NCBI GenBank assembly: GCA_902524535.1 | Contig: CABZDR010000001.1 | Location: forward strand, 310,001 to 374,000 | DNA length: 64,000 nucleotides | Direction of reading: 5' to 3' | DNA from: an uncultured Pelagibacteraceae bacterium | Lineage (GTDB): Bacteria; Pseudomonadota; Alphaproteobacteria; Pelagibacterales; Pelagibacteraceae | Shown: piece after piece, positions 17,913 to 27,272 of the stretch | Numbering within the stretch: position 1 is the first letter of the stretch | How the letters are laid out: each line of letters begins with the position of its first letter | Position numbers and translations under genes: made by a program | The notes under the pieces: model-generated | What the model was told of the DNA's origin: nothing | The model's input: only the letters and a program-made list of their open reading frames with translations | Databases searched by the model: none

Positions 17913-18554
17913 TTATTTATTTTTCGAATTTTCCTCGTTTTTATCGTTTTTTTCCACTTTTTTTGATACCCCAACTAATGATGGTCTCAACAGTCTGTCT
18001 TTTATAGTAAACCCTTTTTGAATTTCTTGGATTATTGTGCCTGGATCCTTAGTATCATCTTCTATTTCAATCATTGCTTGATGAAAATTTGGATCTAGTT
18101 TTTGGTTTAGACTATCAATGGGTTTAATATCATTTTTTTCAAAAATAGATATTAGGTCTTTCTTTATTACATTTAAATGGTCGAGAATTTTCTTTAATGC
18201 TTCAGTTTCTTTAAGTTTATCATCGTTCTCTAAAACATTTTTTGATCGTTCCAAGTTATCGATTAAGCTTAATGCTTCTTTAGCAAAACTATAACCACCA
18301 TATTCAAATGCATCTTGTTTTTCTTTTTCAAACCTTCTTCTTTGATTTTCCATTTCAGCAAAAGTCCTTGCTAGCTTATCTTCAAGTTCAGTAATTTTTT
18401 CAGCAGGAGAAGACTCTTTTATTTTTTCTTTTTCATCTGACGAAATATCTTCTGGCTGAAGATTATTTCTATTTTCACCAATATCATTCTCAGCATTTTC
18501 TGCCTCTTGGCTTTTATTCGTGGGACTATTATTTTGGTTTTCCTCTTTTTCCAT
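17913..18554 (-). CDS. grpE: GrpE, nucleotide-exchange factor for DnaK
   Basis: Promotes ADP release from DnaK. A polar, Asn/Glu-rich N-terminal tail (about 50 residues) is followed by a long coiled coil, AEMENQRRRFEKEKQDAF, and the beta domain with LDPNFHQAMIEIEDD and IQKGFTIKDRLLRPSLVGVS. At 213 aa it has normal length. It heads the grpE-dnaK-dnaJ series and is divergent from rdgB over a 36-bp gap. hrcA, often adjacent in other lineages, is absent here. Confidence 0.95.
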   Translation of the reverse strand: MEKEENQNNSPTNKSQEAENAENDIGENRNNLQPEDISSDEKEKIKESSPAEKITELEDKLARTFAEMENQRRRFEKEKQDAFEYGGYSFAKEALSLIDNLERSKNVLENDDKLKETEALKKILDHLNVIKKDLISIFEKNDIKPIDSLNQKLDPNFHQAMIEIEDDTKDPGTIIQEIQKGFTIKDRLLRPSLVGVSKKVEKNDKNEENSKNK

Positions 18555-18562
18555 AAGGTCTT

Positions 18563-18590
18563 ATATGGTAAGGATTTTCATAATTTCTAG
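18563..18590 (-). promoter_or_regulatory. Putative RpoH-type promoter for grpE
   Basis: On the minus strand, CTAGAA (complement of 18585-18590), 16 bp and CCATAT (complement of 18563-18568) resemble the heat-shock promoter pattern with one mismatch in the -35 hexamer. It fills the 36-bp gap between grpE and the divergent rdgB, leaving only 8 bp to the grpE ATG, so a leader would be very short. Weak evidence alone; the similar site before dnaK supports it. Confidence 0.33.
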
Positions 18591-19193
18591 ATGTTTAAAC
18601 AAAAAATAAAAAAACTGTTAATTGGAACGAACAACAAGGGTAAACTGCGTGAAATAAAGAATTTATTACCAAAATACATCAAAATTCACTCAACCTCTGA
18701 ATTTAATCTTAAAAGTCCGAAAGAAACTGGCAAAACTTTTAAAGAAAATTCACTTATTAAATCAAGGTATTTTTCAGAAAAGGCTAATTTAACATGCTTA
18801 GCTGACGACTCTGGGTTGGAAATCGATATTCTAAAAAAAAAACCAGGTATATATTCAGCTAGATGGGGAGGGAGAAAATCTGATTTTAAAATTGCAATAA
18901 AAAAAGTTTATAGAGAACTTTATAAAAAAGATAAAAATTGGAAAAGTAAAAAAATAAAAGCCCGATTTATATGTGCTCTTTCAATAAGTCATTTGAAAAA
19001 AAAAATTGCTTGTGTCCAAAGTAAAGTTGAAGGACATATATCTAATAAACCAAAAGGTAATAATGGTTTTGGATATGATCCTATTTTCATACCTCTCAAA
19101 AAAAAATTAACTTTTGGTGAAATGAAGCCTAGTTCAAAGCATAAAATTGATCATAGATTTAAAGCTTTTAAGAAAATTAAAAAATTTTTGTAG
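18591..19193 (+). CDS. rdgB: RdgB/HAM1 non-canonical purine NTP pyrophosphatase
   Basis: Hydrolyses dITP, XTP and related nucleotides to keep them out of DNA. Family motifs appear in order: GTNNKGKLREIKNLL, LADDSGLEIDIL, GIYSARWGG, GNNGFGYDPIF and MKPSSKHKIDHRFKAF. The 200-aa length is standard. In many alphaproteobacteria rdgB neighbours rph and hrcA-grpE; here only the divergent grpE remains. Contains an A10 run at 18833-18842. Its 3' end overlaps the convergent gene by 17 bp. Confidence 0.95.
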   Translation: MFKQKIKKLLIGTNNKGKLREIKNLLPKYIKIHSTSEFNLKSPKETGKTFKENSLIKSRYFSEKANLTCLADDSGLEIDILKKKPGIYSARWGGRKSDFKIAIKKVYRELYKKDKNWKSKKIKARFICALSISHLKKKIACVQSKVEGHISNKPKGNNGFGYDPIFIPLKKKLTFGEMKPSSKHKIDHRFKAFKKIKKFL

Positions 19194-20337
19194 TTTGATT
19201 TTTTTCAATCTTATAGAAATTTAAACGGTGATTTATCTTATTATTTTTAATATCAAAAATTCCAATTTTACCTTTAAAAGAACTTTCATCTTTAAAAAGT
19301 TTTTGAGTATCAGTTGTCATAAAGTCATTTTTTAATGACAGGTAATAAATTAAACCAACTAGATCATAACTAAGTAAGCTTAGATGATTTGGATATTTCT
19401 TAAATTTTCTGTAAAACCTATCTTTATATTGTTCCCAATTTTTTTTATTAATTGAGGGATAATATATAGGTTGAAGACTTTTTTCTTGTATTAGGCTCTC
19501 ATTAAACCACTGATTTAGTGATATAAAATATTTTTTTTCAGGTGATACATCGGTGTATAGAAGGGATGTAACAACACTTTTAAAACTCTCATCAAAATCA
19601 GCTATTATAACCGAATTAAAGTTAACCTTGCCCAATGTATATTTTTTTTCTAACTGTTTAATTTTTCTCTCTTTATTCTGATCATCAGATTGTTCTAATC
19701 TTTTTATTTCATCCTCTAAATTTTGCTTTCTAATTTTATAATTAGTTATTTTTTCTATTTGTTTTGTCAGTTTAGTTGGTTCAGAATCATACTCAAATAT
19801 CTTTTTAGTTTTTAACTTTGAGTCTTTTAAACCTTTTTTAATCTCAGCTGCATATTTTAATTTTGGCAATAAAAAGATTGTTTTTTTAATCTCATTTAAT
19901 TCTAAAAACTTTTTAATAGTATTAAGTTGAGAAGTAGAGTTTACACCAGCACTAATAACATTTTCTGGAAGACCAATTGTTTTATTAGTTAATGATAAAA
20001 AAATTACATCCTCAACTTCATTGAGATAAATAAGATTTTCATAAAACACTGGACCTATTACAATTTTTATATTTTCATTTTTTAATTCGATAGCAGATTT
20101 TAGTGTGCTATTAGGATTGGATTTTGTATCTTTCACAACTATTTCTATATTCTCATTATTAATATCATTTATTGCCATTCTGACAGTTTTGATAATCTGT
20201 TGACCAATTTCTCGATTATTTTCACTTAACGGAATAAGCAGTCCAATTTTTATTTTTTCATTTGCGGATACTTTTTGTGAGGCACCAATTATAAATAAAA
20301 ATAGCAAATAAATTGATAATTTAGAAATTTTAATCAT
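19177..20337 (-). CDS. LpoA-like periplasmic-binding-fold protein (penicillin-binding-protein activator family)
   Basis: A 386-aa exported protein with signal peptide MIKISKLSIYLLFLFIIG...SANE and a type I periplasmic-binding fold: IKIGLLIPLSENNREIGQQI, NIKIVIGPVF and a late FRGK-like FKGKIGIFDI region. A charged, helical insert (KQNLEDEIKRLEQSDDQ) sits near residue 210. Divergence from rsmI and the nearby BON lipoprotein mirror the E. coli lpoA-rsmI-dolP locus, so an LpoA/YraM-like role in activating peptidoglycan synthases is inferred. There is no lipobox Cys. A branched-chain amino-acid binding protein is the alternative, but no ABC genes are nearby. Confidence 0.75.
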   Translation of the reverse strand: MIKISKLSIYLLFLFIIGASQKVSANEKIKIGLLIPLSENNREIGQQIIKTVRMAINDINNENIEIVVKDTKSNPNSTLKSAIELKNENIKIVIGPVFYENLIYLNEVEDVIFLSLTNKTIGLPENVISAGVNSTSQLNTIKKFLELNEIKKTIFLLPKLKYAAEIKKGLKDSKLKTKKIFEYDSEPTKLTKQIEKITNYKIRKQNLEDEIKRLEQSDDQNKERKIKQLEKKYTLGKVNFNSVIIADFDESFKSVVTSLLYTDVSPEKKYFISLNQWFNESLIQEKSLQPIYYPSINKKNWEQYKDRFYRKFKKYPNHLSLLSYDLVGLIYYLSLKNDFMTTDTQKLFKDESSFKGKIGIFDIKNNKINHRLNFYKIEKNQTTKIF

Positions 20338-20368
20338 TTGAATAATATTATATTAATTAGTTACAACA

Positions 20369-21232
20369 ATGTCCTTAAATAACAAATCTGACAACAATAA
20401 GATTAAGATTGGATTGTATATTGTGTCAACACCAATTGGAAATTTATTAGATATATCCCAGAGAGCAATAAAAACTTTAAAAAAGTCAGATTTTATTTTA
20501 TGTGAGGATACAAGAGTTTCAAAAATTCTTCTTACCAACTTTGATATTAAATCTAATTTGATTGTTTATCATAAGTTTAATGAAAAAAAAAATTTAAATA
20601 AGATAATCAAATTATTAAAGTCAGGATCTTTGATATCTCTAATTTCAGATGCCGGAACACCAAGCATTTCAGACCCGGGATGTATTTTGATAAATGAATG
20701 TTTAAAAAATGGTATTAACGTCTCACCAATTCCAGGACCTTCGGCAGTTTCTAGCGCTATTTCAATAAGTGGGTTTAGTGATAAGTTTTATTTTTATGGT
20801 TTTTTACCTGAAAAAAACAAGCTCTTAAATAGTGATCTGCAAACCTTATCAAAACTAAATTGCTCAATAGTTTTTTTTATTTCTTCCAAAAAATTTAACA
20901 AAACTATTCCGATTTTAAAAAAATATTTTAATGGAAGAAAAATCTTGATTTGTAAAGAAATGACCAAATTTTATGAGGAATTTTTTAGAGAAGAAATTGA
21001 TAATTTGAAACCGTTTGAAAGTGGACTTAAAGGAGAATTAACTATTGTTATTTCAGAAATGAAAATATTGAAAAATATTTCGCAAAAACTAAGTGAATCA
21101 GATAAAAATATAATTGGAAAAACTATAAATAAATTAAGTATAAAAGAAATTGTAAATCTAATTAGTAAAAATAGTGAAATATCAAAGAAAGAAATTTATA
21201 ATTATTGTCTAGAATTAAAAAATGAAGATTAA
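20369..21232 (+). CDS. rsmI: RsmI, 16S rRNA (cytidine-1402-2'-O)-methyltransferase
   Basis: Methylates the ribose of C1402 with SAM. The tetrapyrrole-methylase fold is shown by IVSTPIGNLLDISQRAIKTL, CEDTRVSKILL, LISDAGTPSISDPGCILI and PIPGPSAVSSAISISG, all RsmI motifs. At 287 aa it has normal length. The 3' end overlaps the BON lipoprotein gene by 11 bp. E. coli has yraN between rsmI and the next conserved gene; here it is absent. Confidence 0.95.
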   Translation: MSLNNKSDNNKIKIGLYIVSTPIGNLLDISQRAIKTLKKSDFILCEDTRVSKILLTNFDIKSNLIVYHKFNEKKNLNKIIKLLKSGSLISLISDAGTPSISDPGCILINECLKNGINVSPIPGPSAVSSAISISGFSDKFYFYGFLPEKNKLLNSDLQTLSKLNCSIVFFISSKKFNKTIPILKKYFNGRKILICKEMTKFYEEFFREEIDNLKPFESGLKGELTIVISEMKILKNISQKLSESDKNIIGKTINKLSIKEIVNLISKNSEISKKEIYNYCLELKNED

Positions 21233-21815
21233 ATTTGCTATATTCTCAATATTTTTGATATTTTTATCGAGTTGTGCTGGGGTAGGATCAAAAGGTTTTT
21301 TTGGGACAGGAGTAAGCGTAGCTTTTGATCCGAGATCAGTTGGGACTCAGATAGACGACTCAATAATGGAAAAAAACTTTACCGCAAGAATGTTATTGAA
21401 AGATAAGAAATATTTATTTGCAATTAATACCCAAGTTTTAGATGGAAGATTTTTTTTAACAGGAAAGGTTGAAAATCCAGAGGAAAAGCTTCAATTAACT
21501 AAATTAGCATGGGAAACTCTTGGAGTAAGATCTGTTAGAAACGACATTAAGATAAAAGAAGAATTTAACTTTAAACAATCTGCAAAAGATATTTTAATTA
21601 CATCCCAACTAAGAACTGCAATTATTTTAAATAAAAAAATAAAAGCTTCAAATTATCAGATTGATACATACAAAAAGAAAATTTTTATTTATGGAATTGC
21701 AACGACTGAAGATGAAAAAGATGAAGTTATAAAAGAGGCTAAAGAAATTCTTGATGTTAAGGAGGTTGTGGCTAGTATTATATTAGTTGAGGATTTAAGA
21801 ATCCAAAAAAATTAA
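21222..21815 (+). CDS. BON-domain outer-membrane lipoprotein (DolP/YraP-like)
   Basis: A 197-aa lipoprotein with lipobox LSSC (Cys18) and two BON modules: DGRFFLTGKVENPEEKLQ and ASNYQIDTYKKKIFIYGIATTEDEKDEVI, typical phospholipid-binding folds. E. coli DolP supports outer-membrane integrity and BAM function; gene order with rsmI and an LpoA-like gene matches. It overlaps rsmI by 11 bp and shares the TTAA stop with convergent maeB. The assignment rests on domain architecture and synteny. Confidence 0.85.
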   Translation: MKIKFAIFSIFLIFLSSCAGVGSKGFFGTGVSVAFDPRSVGTQIDDSIMEKNFTARMLLKDKKYLFAINTQVLDGRFFLTGKVENPEEKLQLTKLAWETLGVRSVRNDIKIKEEFNFKQSAKDILITSQLRTAIILNKKIKASNYQIDTYKKKIFIYGIATTEDEKDEVIKEAKEILDVKEVVASIILVEDLRIQKN

Positions 21816-24097
21816 TTTTTTTTGTAATCAATAACATCAGCAGAGTAAGCTGCAATTGAAGCCAAATTTATAATTTCAGATGTAGAAGTTCTTAATGGAG
21901 CAATCTCTATCGGAAGACCCAAACCAATCAATAATGGTCCAATAACTTTTGCTCTACTCATTGATTTTATCATTTTGTAAGAAATGGCTGCACTATGCTG
22001 ACTTGGCATAATTAAAACATTTGAATTACCTACAATTTCTGAAAACGGATAAAGCTCTTTATACAATTCCTCTAAAGCAACATCAGGCTGCATCTCTCCA
22101 TCAAATTTGAAATCAACTTTATCTTTTTTTAAAATTTCAACTGCATCACTTAATCTTTTGGTTCTATCAGTAGCAGGTTCGCCAAAAGTTGAATGAGATA
22201 AAAAAGCAACCCTAGGATCAAAACCGAATAGCCTCACTACTCTAGCTGCTGATTTTGCCATTTCTGCTAATTGATTTGCATCAGGGTATTCAATTACTGA
22301 GGTATCACATATAAAGATTGTTTTTCCTCTATTAACAATCAGATTTAAACCAAACATAATTTCTCCTGCCCTAGGATCTACAACTTTACTTATTTTTTCT
22401 AGTGAGGAAGAATATCTTCTTGTATTTCCAGTAACCATTGCATCTGCATCTTTGCATGCAACCATACAAGATGCCCAAATCACTCTGTCATTTCTTACCA
22501 ATCGGTCACAATCTCTTTCTAGCATACCTTTTTGTCTTTGAAGTTTTTTAAAAAGATATTTTACATACCTTTCTCTTTTTTCAGAGTCTTTTGAGTTTAC
22601 AATTTCAATATCAAAGTTTTCATTATATCCTATTTTCTTTATTTGTTTTTTTATTAGGTTCTCCTTTCCAACCAAAATTGGTATCCCCAAATTTGAATTT
22701 TTGAATGCTATTGCAGCCTTAAGCATATTTTCATCTTCACCATCTGCAAAAACAACTTTTTTTGATTTTTTCTTTATATAACTATTTATCCCTTGCATGA
22801 TTGTAACCGTTGGATCTAGTCTTTGCTTTAACTGGTCTTTATAAGTTTCAAAATCTTTTATATTAATTCTAGCAACATCTGTATCTATAGCAGCTTTAGC
22901 TACCGCTGCTGGAATGACACTTATTAATCTTGGGTCAAATGTTGAGGGAATAATATAGTCTTTTCCATAATGTGGTCTTTCGCCACCCATAGCTGCAACA
23001 ACTTCGTCTGGAACTTCTTCCTTTGCTAAATTTGCTATCGCATGAGCTGCGGCTATCTTCATCTCTTCATTGATGACTTTCGATCTTACGTCTAATGCTC
23101 CTCTGAATATATATGGAAAACCAATTAAATTATTTACTTGGTTTGGATAATCTGACCGTCCAGTGGCTATAATTGCATCATCTCTAACCTCCTCAACTTC
23201 CTCAGGTTTAATTTCTGGATCAGGATTTGCACAAGCAAATATAATTGGATTATCACCCATTTTTTTTACCATATCTTTTGTTAAAGCTCCTTTAGCAGAC
23301 AAACCTAGAAATACGTCTGCATTTTGGATCGCATCAGTCAAGGTTCTATGATCAGTCTTAATAGCATGTGCTGATTTCCACTGGTTTAAATTTTCTCTTC
23401 CAGTATAAATTACTCCTTTTCTATCTATCATTGTAATATTTTTTTGTGGCACCCCACTTTTTTTAAATAAATTAGCACATGCCATTGCTGATGCTCCTGC
23501 ACCGTTGACAACAATTTTAACTTTGTCGATTTTCTTTTTTGTTATATCGAGCGCATTAAGTAATGCGGCTGTTGTGATGATTGCTGTTCCATGTTGGTCG
23601 TCGTGAAAGACAGGGATATCTAAAATTTCTTTAAGTTTTTCTTCAATGATAAAACAATCTGGGGCAGCAATATCCTCTAAATTTATACCTCCAAAACTTG
23701 GAGCAAAATTTTTAATACTATTAATTATCTCATCTGGGTTTTCTGAGTCAATTTCGAGATCTATCGAATCAATGTCCGCAAATCTTTTGAATAATACAGC
23801 TTTTCCTTCCATTACGGGCTTTGATGCTAAGGCCCCTAAATTGCCCATTCCTAAAATTGCTGATCCATTACTTATTACAGCAACAAGATTACCTTTGCTT
23901 GTATAGTCAAATGCGGTCTCTGGATTTTCACTTATAGCTTTTACTGGTGCTGCTACTCCAGGTGAATAAGCTAGAGCGAGATCTCTTTTCGTGGTCATAT
24001 TTTTTGAGGAGGTAATCTCAATCTTTCCTGGCTTATTATGACTGTGAAAATCTAAAGCCTCTTTGTCTGTATAGTGATCAATTTTTGTTTTTTTCAT
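21812..24097 (-). CDS. maeB: NADP-dependent malic enzyme with phosphotransacetylase-like domain
   Basis: Decarboxylates malate to pyruvate with NADPH formation. The N-terminal malic enzyme (about residues 1-430) shows YSPGVAAPVKAI, FGGINLEDIAAPDCF, FHDDQHGTAI and the nucleotide-binding VVNGAGASAMACANLF. The C-terminal third is the PTA-like domain (VFADGEDENMLKAA to IAPLRTSTSEIINLASIAA), regulatory in MaeB. At 761 aa the architecture is complete. Divergent from murJ. Confidence 0.96.
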   Translation of the reverse strand: MKKTKIDHYTDKEALDFHSHNKPGKIEITSSKNMTTKRDLALAYSPGVAAPVKAISENPETAFDYTSKGNLVAVISNGSAILGMGNLGALASKPVMEGKAVLFKRFADIDSIDLEIDSENPDEIINSIKNFAPSFGGINLEDIAAPDCFIIEEKLKEILDIPVFHDDQHGTAIITTAALLNALDITKKKIDKVKIVVNGAGASAMACANLFKKSGVPQKNITMIDRKGVIYTGRENLNQWKSAHAIKTDHRTLTDAIQNADVFLGLSAKGALTKDMVKKMGDNPIIFACANPDPEIKPEEVEEVRDDAIIATGRSDYPNQVNNLIGFPYIFRGALDVRSKVINEEMKIAAAHAIANLAKEEVPDEVVAAMGGERPHYGKDYIIPSTFDPRLISVIPAAVAKAAIDTDVARINIKDFETYKDQLKQRLDPTVTIMQGINSYIKKKSKKVVFADGEDENMLKAAIAFKNSNLGIPILVGKENLIKKQIKKIGYNENFDIEIVNSKDSEKRERYVKYLFKKLQRQKGMLERDCDRLVRNDRVIWASCMVACKDADAMVTGNTRRYSSSLEKISKVVDPRAGEIMFGLNLIVNRGKTIFICDTSVIEYPDANQLAEMAKSAARVVRLFGFDPRVAFLSHSTFGEPATDRTKRLSDAVEILKKDKVDFKFDGEMQPDVALEELYKELYPFSEIVGNSNVLIMPSQHSAAISYKMIKSMSRAKVIGPLLIGLGLPIEIAPLRTSTSEIINLASIAAYSADVIDYKKN

Positions 24098-24147
24098 TTA
24101 GGTTAATTAGGTGTACAAATGAGGTAAATTTAAGACTAATATGATTT

Positions 24148-25677
24148 ATGAATTTAGTTAAGTCAACAGGGACTTTTGGTTTTTATACTATAATTAGTAG
24201 ATTACTTGGATATTTAAGAGATGTTTTAATTGCTATTTTTCTTGGAACAAGTTTGTTAGCAGACGCCTTTTTTGTTGCTTTTAGAATACCAAATACATTT
24301 AGGAGGTTATTTGCTGAGGGAACATTTAATGCAGCTTTTGTTCCTAGCTACACTTCTGAATTAGTAGCAAGTAAAAAGAAATCCCAATTATTTGCTAATC
24401 AAGTTTTCAAAATATTATTATTTAGTTTATTTTTTTTGGTTCTAGTAATTGAGCTTTTTATGCCACTATTTGTTAGTTTGATTGCCCCAGGCTTCACCAA
24501 AGATACAGATAAAATGAAGCTTGCTATTACTTTAACTAGAATAACTTTTCCATTTTTAATGGTTGTGAGTTTATCATCTTTTTTTGGTGCAATTTTAAAC
24601 TCTCATAATAAATTTGCAGCTGCTTCAGCAGCACCAATTATTTTAAATATAGTATTAATTTCAATATTATTTTTTGGAAATTATTTAAATGATGATCTTA
24701 TTTATGTTCTTTCCTGGGGTGTTTCTGTAGCTGGGTTATTGCAATTTATCTTTTTATATCATTTTGTAAAAAAATTTTATGTAATTAAATTAGATTTTAA
24801 AATTAGAATAACTAATAAAGTTAAATTTTTTTTTAAAAAACTTTTACCTAGTATTTTTTCTTCAGGAGTAACACAGGTAAACATACTTGTTGGCACGATT
24901 ATAGCTTCATTTCAGTCAAGCGCAGTATCTTATCTTTATTATGCTGATAGAATTTATCAAATTAATTTAGCAATTGCAGGAATAGCTATAGGTGTAGTGA
25001 TTTTACCCCAATTATCGAAACATGTATTTTTAAAAAAAAAAAACAAAATTATAAACATTCAAAATAAAGCTTTAGAAATTTGTATGTTTTTAAGTTTACC
25101 TGCATCAGCGGCTTTGTTTGTTGGATCAAAAGAAATTATTTCAGCATTGTTTGGATATGGCTCTTTTAGTGAAGAAGCAGTAATTAATTCATCAAAAGCC
25201 CTTTATTATTTTGGATTAGGATTACCAGCTTTCGCATTTATAAAAGTTTTTTCTACTTTTTTCTTTGCTAATAATGATACGAAAACTCCATTCTATATTT
25301 CTGTCATTTCTGTGGCTCTTAATATCAGTATCAGTGTATATTATTTTGAAAGTGTTGGTTTTATCATTATTCCAATATCAACAACTATTTCTTCATGGTT
25401 TAATTCATTGTTATTATTAATCTGTTTAAAAAAAGATAATTTATTTGAGTTTAATAAAAGTTTTTTTGTAAGATTTATTAAAATAATTTTTGCTTCGTTT
25501 CTGATGGGACTATTTTTTAAGTATTCAATTTTATTTTTTGAAAATGAATTATCTTACGAACAAACCTTTAAATCTTTTTATTTAATATTAACTGTTTTTT
25601 TGACACTTTTATTTTATTTAATATTGTCATTAGCTATCAAAGCTTTTAAATATAATGATATTAAATTAAAATATTAA
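24148..25677 (+). CDS. murJ: MurJ, lipid II flippase
   Basis: Moves lipid II across the inner membrane for peptidoglycan synthesis. The 509-aa polytopic protein of the MOP exporter fold shows the MurJ opening [20 protein letters not shown], the segment [21 protein letters not shown] and [22 protein letters not shown]. About fourteen hydrophobic segments are visible. An uninterrupted A12 run at 25032-25043 encodes Lys residues in a loop and could be slippage-prone. trpS starts 3 bases after the stop. Confidence 0.95.
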   Translation: MNLVKSTGTFGFYTIISRLLGYLRDVLIAIFLGTSLLADAFFVAFRIPNTFRRLFAEGTFNAAFVPSYTSELVASKKKSQLFANQVFKILLFSLFFLVLVIELFMPLFVSLIAPGFTKDTDKMKLAITLTRITFPFLMVVSLSSFFGAILNSHNKFAAASAAPIILNIVLISILFFGNYLNDDLIYVLSWGVSVAGLLQFIFLYHFVKKFYVIKLDFKIRITNKVKFFFKKLLPSIFSSGVTQVNILVGTIIASFQSSAVSYLYYADRIYQINLAIAGIAIGVVILPQLSKHVFLKKKNKIINIQNKALEICMFLSLPASAALFVGSKEIISALFGYGSFSEEAVINSSKALYYFGLGLPAFAFIKVFSTFFFANNDTKTPFYISVISVALNISISVYYFESVGFIIIPISTTISSWFNSLLLLICLKKDNLFEFNKSFFVRFIKIIFASFLMGLFFKYSILFFENELSYEQTFKSFYLILTVFLTLLFYLILSLAIKAFKYNDIKLKY

Positions 25678-25679
25678 TT

Positions 25680-26681
25680 ATGAAAAAAAAAATTTTTTCA
25701 GGGGTTCAGCCAACCGGAAACCTACATCTAGGAAACTATTTAGGAGCAATTAAGAACTTTGTTAATTTAAATAATGACAATAAAAATGAATGTATTTTTT
25801 GTGTTGTGGATTTACATGCTATAACTATAGCCCAAGATACAATAATACTTAGAGAGAATATACGTGAAACAGTGGCAACTTTTATAGCTTGTGGCATAGA
25901 TCCAAAAAAAAGTATAATTTTTAATCAGTCTAAAGTAGCTGCACACTCAGAAACAGCTTGGATATTGAGCTGTGTAGCAAGGATGGGTTGGTTGAATAGA
26001 ATGACTCAGTTTAAGGAAAAAGCAGGAAAAGACAAAGAAAATGCAAGTGTGGGACTCTATTCTTATCCTATTTTAATGGCAGCAGATATTTTGCTGTACG
26101 ATTCTACACATGTTCCAGTTGGGAATGATCAAAAACAACATTTAGAACTTTGTAGAGATATTGCACAAAAATTTAATAATGATTTTAAAGTTGAGGATTT
26201 TTTTAAAATACCTGAACCTTTAATTCAAAAAGAATTTTCGAGGATAATGAGTCTTAAAGATGGGTTAAAAAAAATGAGTAAATCAGAATTATCAGATTTA
26301 AGTCGTATCAACCTAACAGATGGAAATGATAAAATATCAAATAAAATAAAAAAAGCGAAAACTGACTCACTACCAATACCATCAACTGTAAAAGAACTCG
26401 ATGATAGACCAGAGGCCAGAAACTTAATTGGTATTTACTCAAGCATTTCTAATACATCTTTAGAGAGCTCAATTCAAAAATTTTCAGGTAAAAATTTTTC
26501 AGAATTTAAAGAAAATTTATCTCAAATTTTAATAGATAAACTAAGCCCTATATCTGATGAGATAAAAAGATTGTTAAAAGAAAAAAGTTACTTAGATAAA
26601 ATACTGGAGGATGGTTCAAAAAAAGCTGACAATATAGCTTCTAAAAAAATTAAAGAAATCCACGATATAATTGGTTTTTAA
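25680..26681 (+). CDS. trpS: TrpS, tryptophanyl-tRNA synthetase
   Basis: Class I synthetase. The HIGH-like motif is [15 protein letters not shown] at residues 7-21 and the KMSKS loop is [10 protein letters not shown] near residue 198; [15 protein letters not shown] is another family signature. At 333 aa it has normal bacterial length. It follows murJ directly, an order common in alphaproteobacteria (murJ-trpS-nfu). Confidence 0.97.
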   Translation: MKKKIFSGVQPTGNLHLGNYLGAIKNFVNLNNDNKNECIFCVVDLHAITIAQDTIILRENIRETVATFIACGIDPKKSIIFNQSKVAAHSETAWILSCVARMGWLNRMTQFKEKAGKDKENASVGLYSYPILMAADILLYDSTHVPVGNDQKQHLELCRDIAQKFNNDFKVEDFFKIPEPLIQKEFSRIMSLKDGLKKMSKSELSDLSRINLTDGNDKISNKIKKAKTDSLPIPSTVKELDDRPEARNLIGIYSSISNTSLESSIQKFSGKNFSEFKENLSQILIDKLSPISDEIKRLLKEKSYLDKILEDGSKKADNIASKKIKEIHDIIGF

Positions 26682-26732
26682 ATCATCTAAATTTACAGTT
26701 TATATTTTAAAATTATTGATTATATATTAACT

Positions 26733-27272
26733 ATGTTTATTCAAACAGAAGTAACTCCAAATCCAAATTCCCTTAAATTTTTGCCTGGGAAACAAGTCTC
26801 GAATATAGGTACCATTGAAATAACTAAAAAAGATGAAACTGATAATGAACTTGTGAAGAATATACTATCAGTAAATGGAGTTGAGGGTATCTTATTAGCA
26901 AGTGACTTTATCTCAGTTAATAAACTAGAAAATACAAGTTGGGAGGAAATTAAGCATATAATAATTTCATTAATAAATGATTTCTATTCCAAGGGTAAGG
27001 ATTTTGTTTTAGATAACAAGCAGAATGATGATAAAATTAGCCTATCAGAGATCGAAAAAAATATAATTAAAATTTTAGATGAAAAAATACGTCCAGCAGT
27101 ATCCAGAGATGGAGGAGATATAAAATTTAAAAGTTTTGAAGATGGAGTTGTTAAGGTTCAACTACAAGGTAGTTGTTCAGGCTGCCCTAGTTCTACTTTA
27201 ACTCTAAAACAAGGTGTTCAAAATCTTCTAAAACATTATGTTAGAGAGGTAAAAGAAGTTGAGGCGATTTAA
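26733..27272 (+). CDS. Nfu-type iron-sulfur cluster carrier (NifU-like)
   Basis: A 179-aa protein with an N-terminal Nfu_N domain (EVTPNPNSLKFLPGKQV; ILSVNGVEGILLASDFISV) and a C-terminal NifU domain with the cluster-binding CxxC in LQGSCSGCPSSTLTLKQGV. It transfers Fe-S clusters to client proteins in alphaproteobacteria and mitochondria. A 51-bp gap separates it from trpS. The 3' end overlaps the glucosaminidase frame by 14 bp. Confidence 0.94.
   Translation: MFIQTEVTPNPNSLKFLPGKQVSNIGTIEITKKDETDNELVKNILSVNGVEGILLASDFISVNKLENTSWEEIKHIIISLINDFYSKGKDFVLDNKQNDDKISLSEIEKNIIKILDEKIRPAVSRDGGDIKFKSFEDGVVKVQLQGSCSGCPSSTLTLKQGVQNLLKHYVREVKEVEAI

Noticed and set aside
25861-25871. TACGTGAAACA in trpS as a second parS
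   Set aside because: Only one half of the palindrome matches; ParB needs both arms.
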